From: Skeletonema tropicum
Taxonomy: Eukaryota > Bacillariophyta > Thalassiosirophyceae > Thalassiosirales > Thalassiosiraceae
Direction of reading: 5' to 3'
NCBI GenBank assembly: GCA_037178625.1
Contig: JAWZXG010000025.1
Span: forward strand, 358,293-422,292
DNA length: 64,000 nucleotides
In this document: positions 40,929 through 52,037 of the stretch, one piece after another
Layout: each line of letters begins with the position of its first letter
Numbering within the stretch: position 1 is the stretch's first letter
The notes under the pieces: generated by a model
Database searches by the model: none
Told to the model about the DNA's origin: nothing
What the model saw: only the letters and a program-made list of their open reading frames with translations
Position numbers and translations under genes: made by a program

Positions 40929-42062
40929 ATGACGACGCCAATCATCTCTCAAGAACTATTCGACGAAACCATCCTCGAAAATGAAGAATGCTTCGATCTC
41001 ACCCCTGCAGAAGCATTGCGCGAAACCATCGATCAATTTTGTCAGCAGCTCATCGGTCAGAAATCAACTACTTCTACTGACCACCACCAATATGATGATG
41101 ATCCTGATGAAGTAGTAGTGAACAACAGCACAGCAGCAGCAGCACAGCAATCATCCATTCTTCTTCCAGCGGCCATGGCACACCTCACGCTCAGCCATCC
41201 CTCCACCCCACACGGTCAGGTAGAACGCGCCAATCGAAGTAATTTTCAACAGTGGCTGTCATTGCTGGATGATTGTGTTGCTGCGGATGGGATGGTTGCT
41301 CTGCCTGATGATGATAATGATGATACGATGATGATGATATCAGACGCATTGAGTCAACTGGCCGCCAAGTTCAAGGCAGGCACAGGCAGTCTCAGTCTGC
41401 CCTATCTCATCCTCTTTCAACAATCTTGTTCTATTTACACTCTCCTGTCATTCTTGACTACTTTTACTATTCTCCAACAACCACCTCAAATTGAAGCTCA
41501 AGCTGATGAAGCCACCATACAAAATAATAATGTAATGTACCAACAACAACAACAGCTGCAGCTGCTCCATCAAGTCACACAAACTCTCACGGCCATTCTA
41601 ACTACTACTTGTTCTCCTCCTAGAGGAGAAAGTGTCCAGTGTGCCGTGGTGAGGGGGGAACTGCGTGATGTATTTACTGTGGGTTTGAATCGGTTGGTGG
41701 AACTGTTGTTTCGATTATTTCAATTTGTTGCTTTTTTAGTGGTGGACAATGATGGTGGTGCAGAGTGTAGTGAGAATGGCAATGGTAATAATGGTGCAGA
41801 AGAGAATAATGAGGACAATGGTGCAAATACAACATCGTTACAGACACTTCAACAAACTGTGTTGTTAGATTTACTCAAATTGAGTATCAGTGCCGTGAAG
41901 GGATGTGTTCGTGATAGTAGCGGCGTGGCCGATGCCGAGGAGGTAGAAGGACAGGAAATACAACATGACAATCAACCAAATACTGGAATGTACAATGACA
42001 GAGACATGATAGTAAAGAATAAAGTGGTGATTATAGCGTTGTCATCATATTATACTATCTAG
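40929..42062 (+). pseudogene. ARMC6-like gene, truncated copy 1
   Basis: Frame of 377 codons. Residues 1 to about 326 match the full-length gene at 46736 with a few substitutions and small in-frame insertions (extra Thr, extra Asn-Asn). After ISAVKGC it switches to a 51-residue unrelated tail (VRDSSGVADAEEVEGQ...). All armadillo repeats are lost. The frame is intact and has its own promoter copy, although that promoter carries the foldback insertion, so a short fusion protein could still be made. Confidence 0.8.
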
Positions 42063-43366
42063 ATACTTTTATATCCTCTCATTGGTACTGTACACAGCTG
42101 TTGTCATTATCACCCTTTGGAATCTATCACTCCAGACTCCAGCGCCCGTCCCGTTCCTTTACTAGTTGCAGATCCACTAAAGCATTGATATGTTGGCTTG
42201 TAGTGGTCGTATCAAGGCGATGAGTGTAGATTTCGAAAGCCCTTGAGTAGCTCTATCGATAGGTTGTTGTTTCGAAACCAAATAATGATCTCTTGCCAAT
42301 CGACTCAACTAAATCGACCCCAAGAATCCGAATGTCGAGCCCTATATCTATATGAATATCGACATTCCAAATTCGTATTTTGACCATAATCGACAATGAG
42401 ACCACCCCACCGCGACCATTCGAATCGTTGTTTCAAGCGCTATCGAATAGTAGTACAATAACAATAAACATAGCTCGGCCGAGGCCCGCTGCTCCATGTG
42501 GGTTGATTGTTGGATACTTGTAGCACCGTCAATGATGATAGTTACGTCGAAGATCTCAAAAAGCGTCCGACTCTAGAGAAGTATCGTCAAAGATGGGTTG
42601 ATTGGTCGAAGATCTCAAAAAGCGACCACTTCCATCAACTCCAACATGACAGTTGGCACGTCGAAGATCCAGAGTCAATAAACACAGCTCGGGCCAAGCC
42701 CTTGCCCCACGCCCCACCACTCATCATCTCAACTCTCGGCATCATTTGGTTGCTGCTGCTGTCGCTATCGCTGCCGTGTACCTTATCCTCCTTGCACCAC
42801 CAGCAGCAACCAATGGAACAGCAGCAGCAGTCAACAACCATCCTCCAGGCGGTGGTGGAGTCGTTGTTGCTGCTGCTGCTCAAGATAATCATTTGGTTGC
42901 TACTGCTGCTAGTGATGGTTGACTGCTGCTGCTGCTGCTGCCATTCGTATCCCAACAACAGCAGCAGTAGCAGCAGTAGCAGCCATGGTGATGTTGGTTG
43001 CTGTTGTTGTTGGATTGAGGATGATGCCGCTGCTGCTGCGGTTGGGATTGGTTGATTGTGATGCTGGGGATTGGCTGATTGTTATATAATATTCCACTGT
43101 TGTGAGAGTCGTCATTTAGATCTCACATGTACCGATTATGATCTGGATGCGGCTGATCTTCTACAAGTGTCTTTTTGGCGAGGGCCCCTGCCCGAGCTGT
43201 GATTGTTGTTATTTTGATACTAATGATAGTACGGTACTAAACGATTATATTCAGCTTGACAAGAACTTTCCAATGGTTGTCATATCGTATTTTCATTTTG
43301 GTCAAAATTTGAACTTTCATGTGAATTCCAGCTGCAAAGCCGGATCTATCTGGATCTGGGCCCTGC
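41908..43366. repeat. Foreign segment X, copy 1
   Basis: This 1.46 kb of sequence is absent from the full-length gene and sits between a truncated copy and the next promoter. It is repeated almost unchanged at 44808-46261. It includes the 51-codon tail, a direct repeat TCGAAGATCTCAAAAAGCG (42546 and 42608 regions), and a CTG/CAG-rich part (42750-43060) open in several frames. One of these is a 182-codon plus-strand frame (42507-43055) that is Leu/Gln/Cys/Ser-rich. A 26-bp segment at about 42229-42256 is the inverse of a promoter motif near 43441-43467. Its origin is unknown. Confidence 0.7.
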
Positions 43367-43840
43367 TGATCACATTCTTGACCCATTTTTAGCCTGATCG
43401 ATTGAACAAAAGTCGCCCAAACAGGCTCAATACACGCCGAATCGATAGAGCTGCTCAAGGGCTTTCCAAAACGCCACTTATCGGCTTCATTGGACTACCA
43501 GAGCGGAAGATAGGAGTACAATACCAATACGGCCGTTGTCATCTTGATTGCTTGAGCTGATGCTTGAGGTTGATTGTGATGTGGTCGGTTCAAAAAAGTG
43601 GTACAGCGGTGCCGCTTTGCAGATCGTCAGAAAGACGCCCACGGCCCAGGCTCGGCCCATGATACTCAAGCGCCCAATCCAAGCCAAGCCAAGCCAAGCG
43701 GCCCGCCAAGCGCCAAGCGCAAGCAACCACTTCAATCTTCAATAGATAAATAAGATATTCATTTCAATTGAATGGATAGAGTCGCCCCAATCAATCATTG
43801 AACATCCAACAACTCTCTCTCTCTCTAGAGCACAACAACA

Positions 43841-44962
43841 ATGACGACGCCAATCATCTCTCAAGAACTATTCGACGAAACCATCCTCGAAAATGAAGAA
43901 TGCTTCGATCTCACCCCTGCAGAAGCATTGCGCGAAACCATCGATCAATTTTGTCAGCAGCTCATCGGTCAGAAATCAACTACTTCTACTGACCACCACC
44001 AATATGATGATGATCCTGATGAAGTAGTAGTGAACAACAGCACAGCAGCAGCAGCACAGCAATCATCCATTCTTCTTCCAGCGGCCATGGCACACCTCAC
44101 GCTCAGCCATCCCTCCACCCCACACGGTCAGGTAGAACGCGCCAATCGAAGTAATTTTCAACAGTGGCTGTCATTGCTGGATGATTGTGTTGCTGCGGAT
44201 GGGATGGTTGCTCTGCCTGATGATGATAATGATGATACGATGATGATGATATCAGACGCATTGAGTCAACTGGCCGCCAAGTTCAAGGCAGGCACAGGCA
44301 GTCTCAGTCTGCCCTATCTCATCCTCTTTCAACAATCTTGTTCTATTTACACTCTCCTGTCATTCTTGACTACTTGTACTATTCTCCAACAACCACCTCA
44401 AGCTGAAGCTCAAGCTGATGAAGCCACCATACAAAATAATAATGTAATGTACCAACAACAACAACAGCTGCAGCTGCTCCATCAAGTCACACAAACTCTC
44501 ACGGCCATTCTAACTACTTGTTCTCCTCCTAGAGGAGAAAGTGTCCAGTGTGCCGTGGTGAGGGGGGAACTGCGTGATGTATTTACTGTGGGTTTGAATC
44601 GGTTGGTGGAACTGTTGTTTCGATTATTTCAATTTGTTGCTTTTTTAGTGGTGGACAATGATGGTGGTGCAGAGTGTAGTGAGAATGGCAACGGTGCAGA
44701 AGAGAATAATGAGGACAGTGGTGCAAATACAACATCGTTACAGACACTTCAACAAACTGTGTTGTTAGATTTACTCAAATTGAGTATCAGTGCCGTGAAG
44801 GGATGTGTTCGTGATAGTAGCGGCGTGGCCGATGCCGAGGAGGTAGAAGGACAGGAAATACAACATGACAATCAACCAAATACTGGAATGTACAATGACA
44901 GAGACATGATAGTAAAGAATAAAGTGGTGATTATAGCGTTGTCATCATATTATACTATCTAG
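43841..44962 (+). pseudogene. ARMC6-like gene, truncated copy 2
   Basis: Frame of 373 codons with the same breakpoint and tail as copy 1. The shared part differs from the full gene by about one residue (Ser for Asn in NEDSGAN), so it separated very recently. Its promoter lacks the foldback insertion. Whether the short fusion is expressed cannot be read from sequence. Confidence 0.8.
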
Positions 44963-46261
44963 ATACTTTTATATCCTCTCATTGGTACTGTACACAGCTG
45001 TTGTCATTATCACCCTTTGGAATCTATCACTCCAGACTCCAGCGCCCGTCCCGTTCCTTTACTAGTTGCAGATCCACTAAAGCATTGATATGTTGGCTTG
45101 TAGTGGTCGTATCAAGGCGATGAGTGTAGATTTCGAAAGCCCTTGAGTAGCTCTATCGATAGGTTGTTGTTTCGAAACCAAATAATGATCTCTTGCCAAT
45201 CGACTCAACTAAATCGACCCCAAGAATCCGAATGTCGAGCCCTATATCTATATGAATATCGACATTCCAAATTCGTATTTTGACCATAATCGACAATGAG
45301 ACCACCCCACCGCGACCATTCGAATCGTTGTTTCAAGCGCTATCGAATAGTAGTACAATAACAATAAACATAGCTCGGCCGAGGCCCGCTGCTCCATGTG
45401 GGTTGATTGTTGGATACTTGTAGCACCGTCAATGATGATAGTTACGTCGAAGATCTCAAAAAGCGTCCGACTCTAGAGAAGTATCGTCAAAGATGGGTTG
45501 ATTGGTCGAAGATCTCAAAAAGCGACCACTTCCATCAACTCCAACATGACAGTTGGCACGTCGAAGATCCAGAGTCAATAAACACAGCTCGGGCCAAGCC
45601 CTTGCCCCACGCCCCACCACTCATCATCTCAACTCTCGGCATCATTTGGTTGCTGCTGCTGTCGCTATCGCTGCCGTGTACCTTATCCTCCTTGCACCAC
45701 CAGCAGCAACCAATGGAACAGCAGCAGCAGTCAACAACCATCCTCCAGGCGGTGTTGGAGTCGTTGTTGCTGCTGCTGCTCAAGATAATCATTTGGTTGC
45801 TACTGCTGCTAGTGATGGTTGACTGCTGCTGCTGCTGCTGCCATTCGTATCCCAACAACAGCAGCAGTAGCAGCAGTAGCAGCCATGGTGATGTTGGTTG
45901 CTGTTGTTGTTGGATTGAGGATGATGCCGCTGCTGCTGCGGTTGGGATTGGTTGATTGTGATGCTGGGGATTGGCTGATTGTTATATAATATTCCACTGT
46001 TGTGAGAGTCGTCATTTAGATCTCACATGTACCGATTATGATCTGGATGCGGCTGATCTTCTACAAGTGTCTTTTTGGCGAGGGCCCCTGCCCGAGCTGT
46101 GATTGTTGTTATTTTGATACTAATGATAGTACGGTACTAAACGATTCAGCTTGACAAGAACTTTCCAATGGTTGTCATATCGTATTTTCATTTTGGTCAA
46201 AATTTGAACTTTCATGTGAATTCCAGCTGCAAAGCCGGATCTATCTGGATCTGGGCCCTGC
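44808..46261. repeat. Foreign segment X, copy 2
   Basis: This is the near-identical second copy of segment X. It differs mainly by a short deletion near 46139 and scattered substitutions (for example one Val-to-Leu change in the 182-codon frame at 45407-45955). Confidence 0.7.
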
Positions 46262-46735
46262 TGATCACATTCTTGACCCATTTTTAGCCTGATCGATTGA
46301 ACAAAAGTCGCCCAAACAGGCTCAATACACGCCGAATCGATAGAGCTGCTCAAGGGCTTTCCAAAACGCCACTTATCGGCTTCATTGGACTACCAGAGCG
46401 GAAGATAGGAGTACAATACCAATACGGCCGTTGTCATCTTGATTGCTTGAGCTGATGCTTGAGGTTGATTGTGATGTGGTCGGTTCAAAAAAGTGGTACA
46501 GCGGTGCCGCTTTGCAGATCGTCAGAAAGACGCCCACGGCCCAGGCTCGGCCCATGATACTCAAGCGCCCAATCCAAGCCAAGCCAAGCCAAGCGGCCCG
46601 CCAAGCGCCAAGCGCAAGCAACCACTTCAATCTTCAATAGATAAATAAGATATTCATTTCAATTGAATGGATAGAGTCGCCCCAATCAATCATTGAACAT
46701 CCAACAACTCTCTCTCTCTCTAGAGCACAACAACA

Positions 46736-49147
46736 ATGACGACGCCAATCATCTCTCAAGAACTATTCGACGAAACCATCCTCGAAAATGAAGAATGCTT
46801 CGATCTCACCCCTGCAGAAGCATTGCGCGAAACCATCGATCAATTTTGTCAGCAGCTCATCGGTCAGAAATCAACTACTTCTACTGACCACCACCAATAT
46901 GATGATGATCCTGATGAAGTAGTAGTGAACAACAGCACAGCAGCAGCAGCACAGCAATCATCCATTCTTCTTCCAGCGGCCATGGCACACCTCACGCTCA
47001 GCCATCCCTCCACCCCACACGGTCAGGTAGAACGCGCCAATCGAAGTAATTTTCAACAGTGGCTGTCATTGCTGGATGATTGTGTTGCTGCGGATGGGAT
47101 GGTTGCTCTGCCTGATGATGATAATGATGATACGATGATGATGATATCAGACGCATTGAGTCAACTGGCCGCCAAGTTCAAGGCAGGCACAGGCAGTCTC
47201 AGTCTGCCCTATCTCATCCTCTTTCAACAATCTTGTTCTATTTACACTCTCCTGTCATTCTTGACTACTTGTACTATTCTCCAACAACCACCTCAAGCTG
47301 AAGCTCAAGCTGATGAAGCCACCATACAAAATAATAATGTAATGTACCAACAACAACAACAGCTGCAGCTGCTCCATCAAGTCACACAAACTCTCACGGC
47401 CATTCTAACTACTTGTTCTCCTCCTAGAGGAGAAAGTGTCCAGTGTGCCGTGGTGAGGGGGGAACTGCGTGATGTATTTACTGTGGGTTTGAATCGGTTG
47501 GTGGAACTGTTGTTTCGATTATTTCAATTTGTTGCTTTTTTAGTGGTGGACAATGATGGTGGTGCAGAGTGTAGTGAGAATGGCAACGGTGCAGAAGAGA
47601 ATAATGAGGACAATGGTGCAAATACAACATCGTTACAGACACTTCAACAAACTGTGTTGTTAGATTTACTCAAATTGAGTATCAGTGCCGTGAAGGGGTG
47701 TGAAGCTGGGAAAGTTGCCTTTGTACAATCCACATTGGAGGAGGATGTAGTGTCATCATCATCATTAACAATGTGTCATACAAAACGAGGTGGTGTGCAA
47801 GTCATTTGGACCATTTTGGCCAATACTCCACTCAACAACGACGAGAGCAACAATGACATGTACAACATGGAAGTATTGGAAGCAACATGTCAACTACTCG
47901 CCATTCTCTGTCGATATGATGACTTTCGTACTCCTTCCACCTCGAATAGAGTGGGAGGTGCAGCAGCAGCGGCGGCAGGAGGAGTGCCAACTAGTAGTGC
48001 ACATGATCATGCCATGGAATTTCATCGTGTGGGTGTGGAACGGTTATTGATCAAGGTTGCGAAGGATGTTTTGAACGATTTGTTTGTGGATGTGGACGGG
48101 GTGGATGGAGATGGGGATAATTGCAATGAAACAGTTAGTTGTAGTACTGATAACTGTGAGGACGAAGAAGTCAAGGGATGTTTGGCAAAGAAGGAGTCAT
48201 TGGCTGCAGCTGTACTCACGGCACTTCGTGTTCTTGCAGTAAATGATGAGAATATTCAAACGATGGTTGCGTTGGGTGTGCTTCCCATTGTTACCAAGGC
48301 GTTGCGACTTGGTGTTAGTACAACTAGTACAGATACTACCACCACCACCACCACCACCACTGACAACGAAGATGATGGAGAGAGTAGTAGCAGTATTACA
48401 CGCTCCAATCTCCTCCGCAAACATCGTCTTGTAGCTGCATCATTAGGTCTAATCCGCAACCTTTGTGGAAATGATGAAATCAAAACCAATCTCTGTTTGG
48501 GATCATCCGATCAGACCCAATCTACGTCTTTGATATCCTCCACACCCTCGGCACTACCCCACCTCCTCCGCGCAATGCAGCTCTACCCCACAATCCCAGC
48601 CATTCAGGAACATGCTTGTGGGACACTTGCGGCAATGGCACTCCGTCGTCCGTCGAATGCTCGTGCGATTATTGATGAGGGTGGACCACGACTCATTCTT
48701 ACGGCTATGAAACGACATGAGGAGGTTGTCAGTGTGCAACGACAGGGTGCCTTGGCGGTACGGAATATTGTGAGTCGTCTCTTGAAGGAGTTGGATGGGG
48801 GTAATGGTGACAATAGTGGCAGTGGTGCTACTGCGGCGGAAGAGGCACGTGGTGCGATTCGTGACCGATTTGGTGAACTTGGGGTGGAGGATGTATTGAG
48901 GAATATTGCAGGTCGTCATCAGGGAAGTGTGGATGAGGCGTATGCTGCATTGAGAGATTTGGGGTATTCGGTTGCGTTGAAGAAGTTTAGTGCCGAGGAT
49001 TTGCAAGAGAATAACATCAACAGCAATGCTATTGGAAGGACAATGATGTTTGGAGAGAAGCACAATAGTAATTTCCGTCCGGTGTACGAGGAAAGTGCAG
49101 GACTGAACAATGCTGTTGATGAAGCTGTTTCGAATTTTGGGGCATAA
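46736..49147 (+). CDS. ARMC6: ARMC6-like armadillo-repeat protein, full length
   Basis: Single exon, 803 residues. The N-terminus IISQELFDETILENEECFDL, followed by TPAEALRETIDQF, matches the conserved opening of animal ARMC6 (Q-E-x-F-D, E-N, E-E-A, Q-F). Armadillo repeats occupy about residues 500-750: NIQTMVALGVLPIVTKALRL, HRLVAASLGLIRNLCGND, IQEHACGTLAAMALRRP, ARAIIDEGGPRLILTAMKRH and RQGALAVRNIVSRLL. Asn/Asp/Ser/Thr-rich inserts make it longer than animal ARMC6 (about 500 residues). The molecular role of ARMC6 is poorly known; armadillo repeats bind proteins. Two truncated copies precede it. It is convergent with the next gene, 81 bp apart. Confidence 0.85.
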   Translation: MTTPIISQELFDETILENEECFDLTPAEALRETIDQFCQQLIGQKSTTSTDHHQYDDDPDEVVVNNSTAAAAQQSSILLPAAMAHLTLSHPSTPHGQVERANRSNFQQWLSLLDDCVAADGMVALPDDDNDDTMMMISDALSQLAAKFKAGTGSLSLPYLILFQQSCSIYTLLSFLTTCTILQQPPQAEAQADEATIQNNNVMYQQQQQLQLLHQVTQTLTAILTTCSPPRGESVQCAVVRGELRDVFTVGLNRLVELLFRLFQFVAFLVVDNDGGAECSENGNGAEENNEDNGANTTSLQTLQQTVLLDLLKLSISAVKGCEAGKVAFVQSTLEEDVVSSSSLTMCHTKRGGVQVIWTILANTPLNNDESNNDMYNMEVLEATCQLLAILCRYDDFRTPSTSNRVGGAAAAAAGGVPTSSAHDHAMEFHRVGVERLLIKVAKDVLNDLFVDVDGVDGDGDNCNETVSCSTDNCEDEEVKGCLAKKESLAAAVLTALRVLAVNDENIQTMVALGVLPIVTKALRLGVSTTSTDTTTTTTTTTDNEDDGESSSSITRSNLLRKHRLVAASLGLIRNLCGNDEIKTNLCLGSSDQTQSTSLISSTPSALPHLLRAMQLYPTIPAIQEHACGTLAAMALRRPSNARAIIDEGGPRLILTAMKRHEEVVSVQRQGALAVRNIVSRLLKELDGGNGDNSGSGATAAEEARGAIRDRFGELGVEDVLRNIAGRHQGSVDEAYAALRDLGYSVALKKFSAEDLQENNINSNAIGRTMMFGEKHNSNFRPVYEESAGLNNAVDEAVSNFGA

Positions 49148-49228
49148 ATAGTAGTAGTAAATAATATTCATAGTATACGACATTCTCTCTCATCTTCATC
49201 TGAACATGAAGTATGATTACACTCTATA

Positions 49229-51638
49229 TTATTTTGACGATCCAACATAAAATGTTGCACCCTCTCTCAGGAACTTCCACTTCAAAGATGGATCAGGTCC
49301 ATCAGCCTTGTTATCCCTGCGAAATATTGACTCACAGACATAGACATCTCCATTGTTCTCTAAATACCGCCTCGACTCAAAGCTGCCGCCACCGTATCTG
49401 TTAACTCCTTGTGTCCAGCTCACGTGAACTGTGCCGTCATTCTCCCACCACGAGGTTGCATCAACCTTTTCCGCATCGGCAGTCAAAATTTTTACGGGGG
49501 TATGATCATACGATCCATCTGCATGGGGTACCATCGTTGTATCAAAGTCGGATCCGGATGTTTTCAAAGTCCGTTCCCAGACTCCCTTGGCATTTATACC
49601 CTTGATATGTAACTCTCTTCCCCCATCTCTTTGTTTGGTTTCTTCTCTAGTATTTCCAATGATAAGAAGTGCAGCTCCACGAACGATGAGAGGCTGTCCG
49701 AGTGCCTTTAAGAATTCGTCATAATCCTCTTTGAACTGTTCTGTAATGATGAGTTTCCACTTGCCCGACAGATTCACCTCTGGAGCAGAAACTGCCCAAT
49801 GATCGCCACCGGGAGGGACCCAGCTTCCTCTCTCGATCGCCTCCTCTATGCTGTCACTAATTGCTCCTTCACTGGACATCAACCCATCAGCCTCATCTGC
49901 GCTGGCAACACTATCCATAATATCTCCCACCACCAGTCCCGACTCGGGCATATCTTTATCTGCGCTACTTTCATCACTGTCCTTATCCTTCTTCAGGACC
50001 CGTGTCAATATATTTGGAAACTCAAACCCGGCATCTCCGTAAATGGCACCCTCGCGCAGGAACCTCCACGTCACTGTGGCCTTCTCTCTCCCCTCTTCGC
50101 TGGGGTGGAAGGTACTCTCACATACTAACATGTTGCCATTCTCTGAAAGGTATCGTTTGTTTTCAAAGTCACCTGTAAACGAAGAGAGCAGGGGTTTAGT
50201 ATGAACGAATCATAATAATTATATCTGCATAGTGTCATTGATGATCATCACCAAAAACAATTGTGGTGCTCCTTACCTCCACCGTACTTTTTACCACCCA
50301 CAACCCAAGAACGATGAACTTTCCCACCATTCTCCCACCAGGATGCCACCTCAACCTCTTCCTCATCCGCAGTAACCATGGGCTTCAAAACATGCCCCTC
50401 CACAGCATGTATACCCCCCTCCTCACCCTCCTCCTCCACCACAGCATCAGTCTCACTTGCCTCCAATGTCCGCTCCCAAGATCCTCTCACATTCATCCCA
50501 CGAATGAATAGTTGCTTCCCTCCCTCACTCTGTATCGCTTCTTCTTTTGTGCTTCCAATGACGGTCATGGCGACTGTACGTACTAGCATGGGTTGACCAA
50601 GTTTGCGAAGGTAGGAGTCATATTCCGATTTGAAGTTGTCATCGACAATGAGGGTCCAGTTCCCTGTGAAGTCGACTGATGCAGTTGCTTGACGTTCCTC
50701 TGGTGCTGCAGAAGCCGTTGTTGTTGTTGTTGTTGGAGTGGCGATTGTCTCTGCAAGTGTTGTTGAAGTAGTTACTTCTTCTTCGTCTACTTCTGCCTCA
50801 GTTGTCTCCTCCATGCTCACTACATCATCAGGTACAGGAGCCTCCTTCTTCTCTTCTACCAAGGTTGTTACATCATCTTCTTCAACAGCGTCATCAACTT
50901 CTTCTGTTTCGTCTACAGCCAAATTCTCCACCTGTGTAATTGCAACCTCTTCCTGTATTGGCTCCTCCGGCTCGGTTTCCTTTGGTTTGGTTGCCTCATC
51001 TGATTTTTTGGTTACAATGGACTTTAACAATTGGAATGGTTTCAAAAGAATTGTCTGCACCCCAACGTCATTTGATAGATGTTACAAGAGGAGAAGTTAG
51101 TTATACATGAAATAGAGACAGATATGCACAAAAGATGTAGAGAATCAGAATGTTGTGTATTATATGACCTGCTACTACTCACCCACAATCGAGCCATGAA
51201 CACTCGCAGTTTCAACCAGATTCGAACCAATGGATTTCTATTCGAATTATTGTCCGACATGTCATTATTTGCATTTTCGGAATTTGCTGTTGTCATTTGT
51301 AATCTTGACGTCGTCGTCTGCATCATATGACGATGATGATGTTGATGTTGTCTTTGATGAAATAATCCGCTGCTGCCGCTACTGCTGCTGCAGTAGGAAT
51401 TGCCGACAAGATGTGTAGTTGAATCATCATGATGTGCTTGTAGCTGCAACGAGCACTTTCTGGAAGATGATGATTCTAACCATTTATTGTACGAAGCAGT
51501 AGCTTTCGATGTCAGAACCGACGGTGCTACTTGGGCAGATGATGGTAGTGGTGTACTCGCAGCGTTGAAGCCACATGATAATTTTGTGAGACAAACAAAC
51601 GCTAGAAGTAGCGCCCAACGATGATACACGGCGACCAT
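49229..51638 (-). CDS. Plastid-type protein with two FABP-like domains
   Basis: Exons 51183-51638, 50277-51054 and 49229-50172 give 725 residues; both introns are GT-AG and joining keeps the frame. The N-terminus is a signal peptide (WALLLAFVCLTKLSCG) followed by Phe, like the diatom plastid leader. After a His/Ser-rich region and a long acidic/Thr linker, two homologous units appear. Each has the pattern SGKWKLIITEQFKEDYDEFL (or GNWTLIVDDNFKSEYDSYL), KALGQP, V(A)SWWEN, then RYL.N.. and KFLREGA. The opening W..........F..YL..LG is that of cytosolic fatty-acid-binding proteins/lipocalins, so lipid or pigment binding is an inference. The second intron lies inside the first unit at GG|G, but unit 2 has no equivalent intron. 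Confidence 0.75.
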
Positions 51639-52037
51639 GTTATTGTGCACTAATGGCTACTACAACAGCAGCACCTCTATCCTATCTGATATACGGAATG
51701 GGTTGATGTCCGTCAACTTGCCTACACATGTGGCCATCATCGGCACTTTGGTTGAGGATGACGAGAGCTGCGATCTTTCGACTTCGCAACATTTTTTAGT
51801 CAAATTTTTGTCAGAACCCTTCCAGCTGGAGCACTTTTACAGACTCTCACTCAACAGTAGTTTTAGCAAAATCAATGAGCAAGGAGCTACGCAAGCAAAG
51901 TGGATCGTATTCTCTATGACTATGATATGATAGAGATACTGACTATTCCTTAGATCTCTTGATTTATCTTTCATTCAAATTATGATGTTTAGAGAAGGAG
52001 GTACCTCTGTTAGTTGTATCCATCTCCATCTGTTCAC
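51639..52037. other. Intergenic, no gene seen
   Basis: Contains the promoter of the FABP-like gene and the 3' flank of the hydrolase gene. A plus-strand frame of 97 codons here lacks any support. Confidence 0.45.

Larger units (their letters stand above)
39040..47702 (+). repeat. Head-to-tail triplication of the 5' half of an ARMC6-like gene
   Basis: Three units start at about 39040, 43367 and 46262, each carrying promoter, (CT)n leader and N-terminal coding part. Start codons are at 40929, 43841 and 46736. Units 1 and 2 break off at the same codon (41907, 44807). Unit 3 continues past the equivalent point (47702) into the full gene. The copies differ by few substitutions and indels; units 2 and 3 are the closest pair. 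The spacing from start to start is 2912 and 2895 bp. Unit 1 also has a 1.4 kb foldback insertion in its promoter. Confidence 0.9.

Noticed and set aside
42507..43055. 182-codon frame (and its copy at 45407) as a membrane protein gene
   Set aside because: It arises from a CTG/CAG-rich tract open in several frames on both strands, starts with a non-ATG codon and has no conserved domain.
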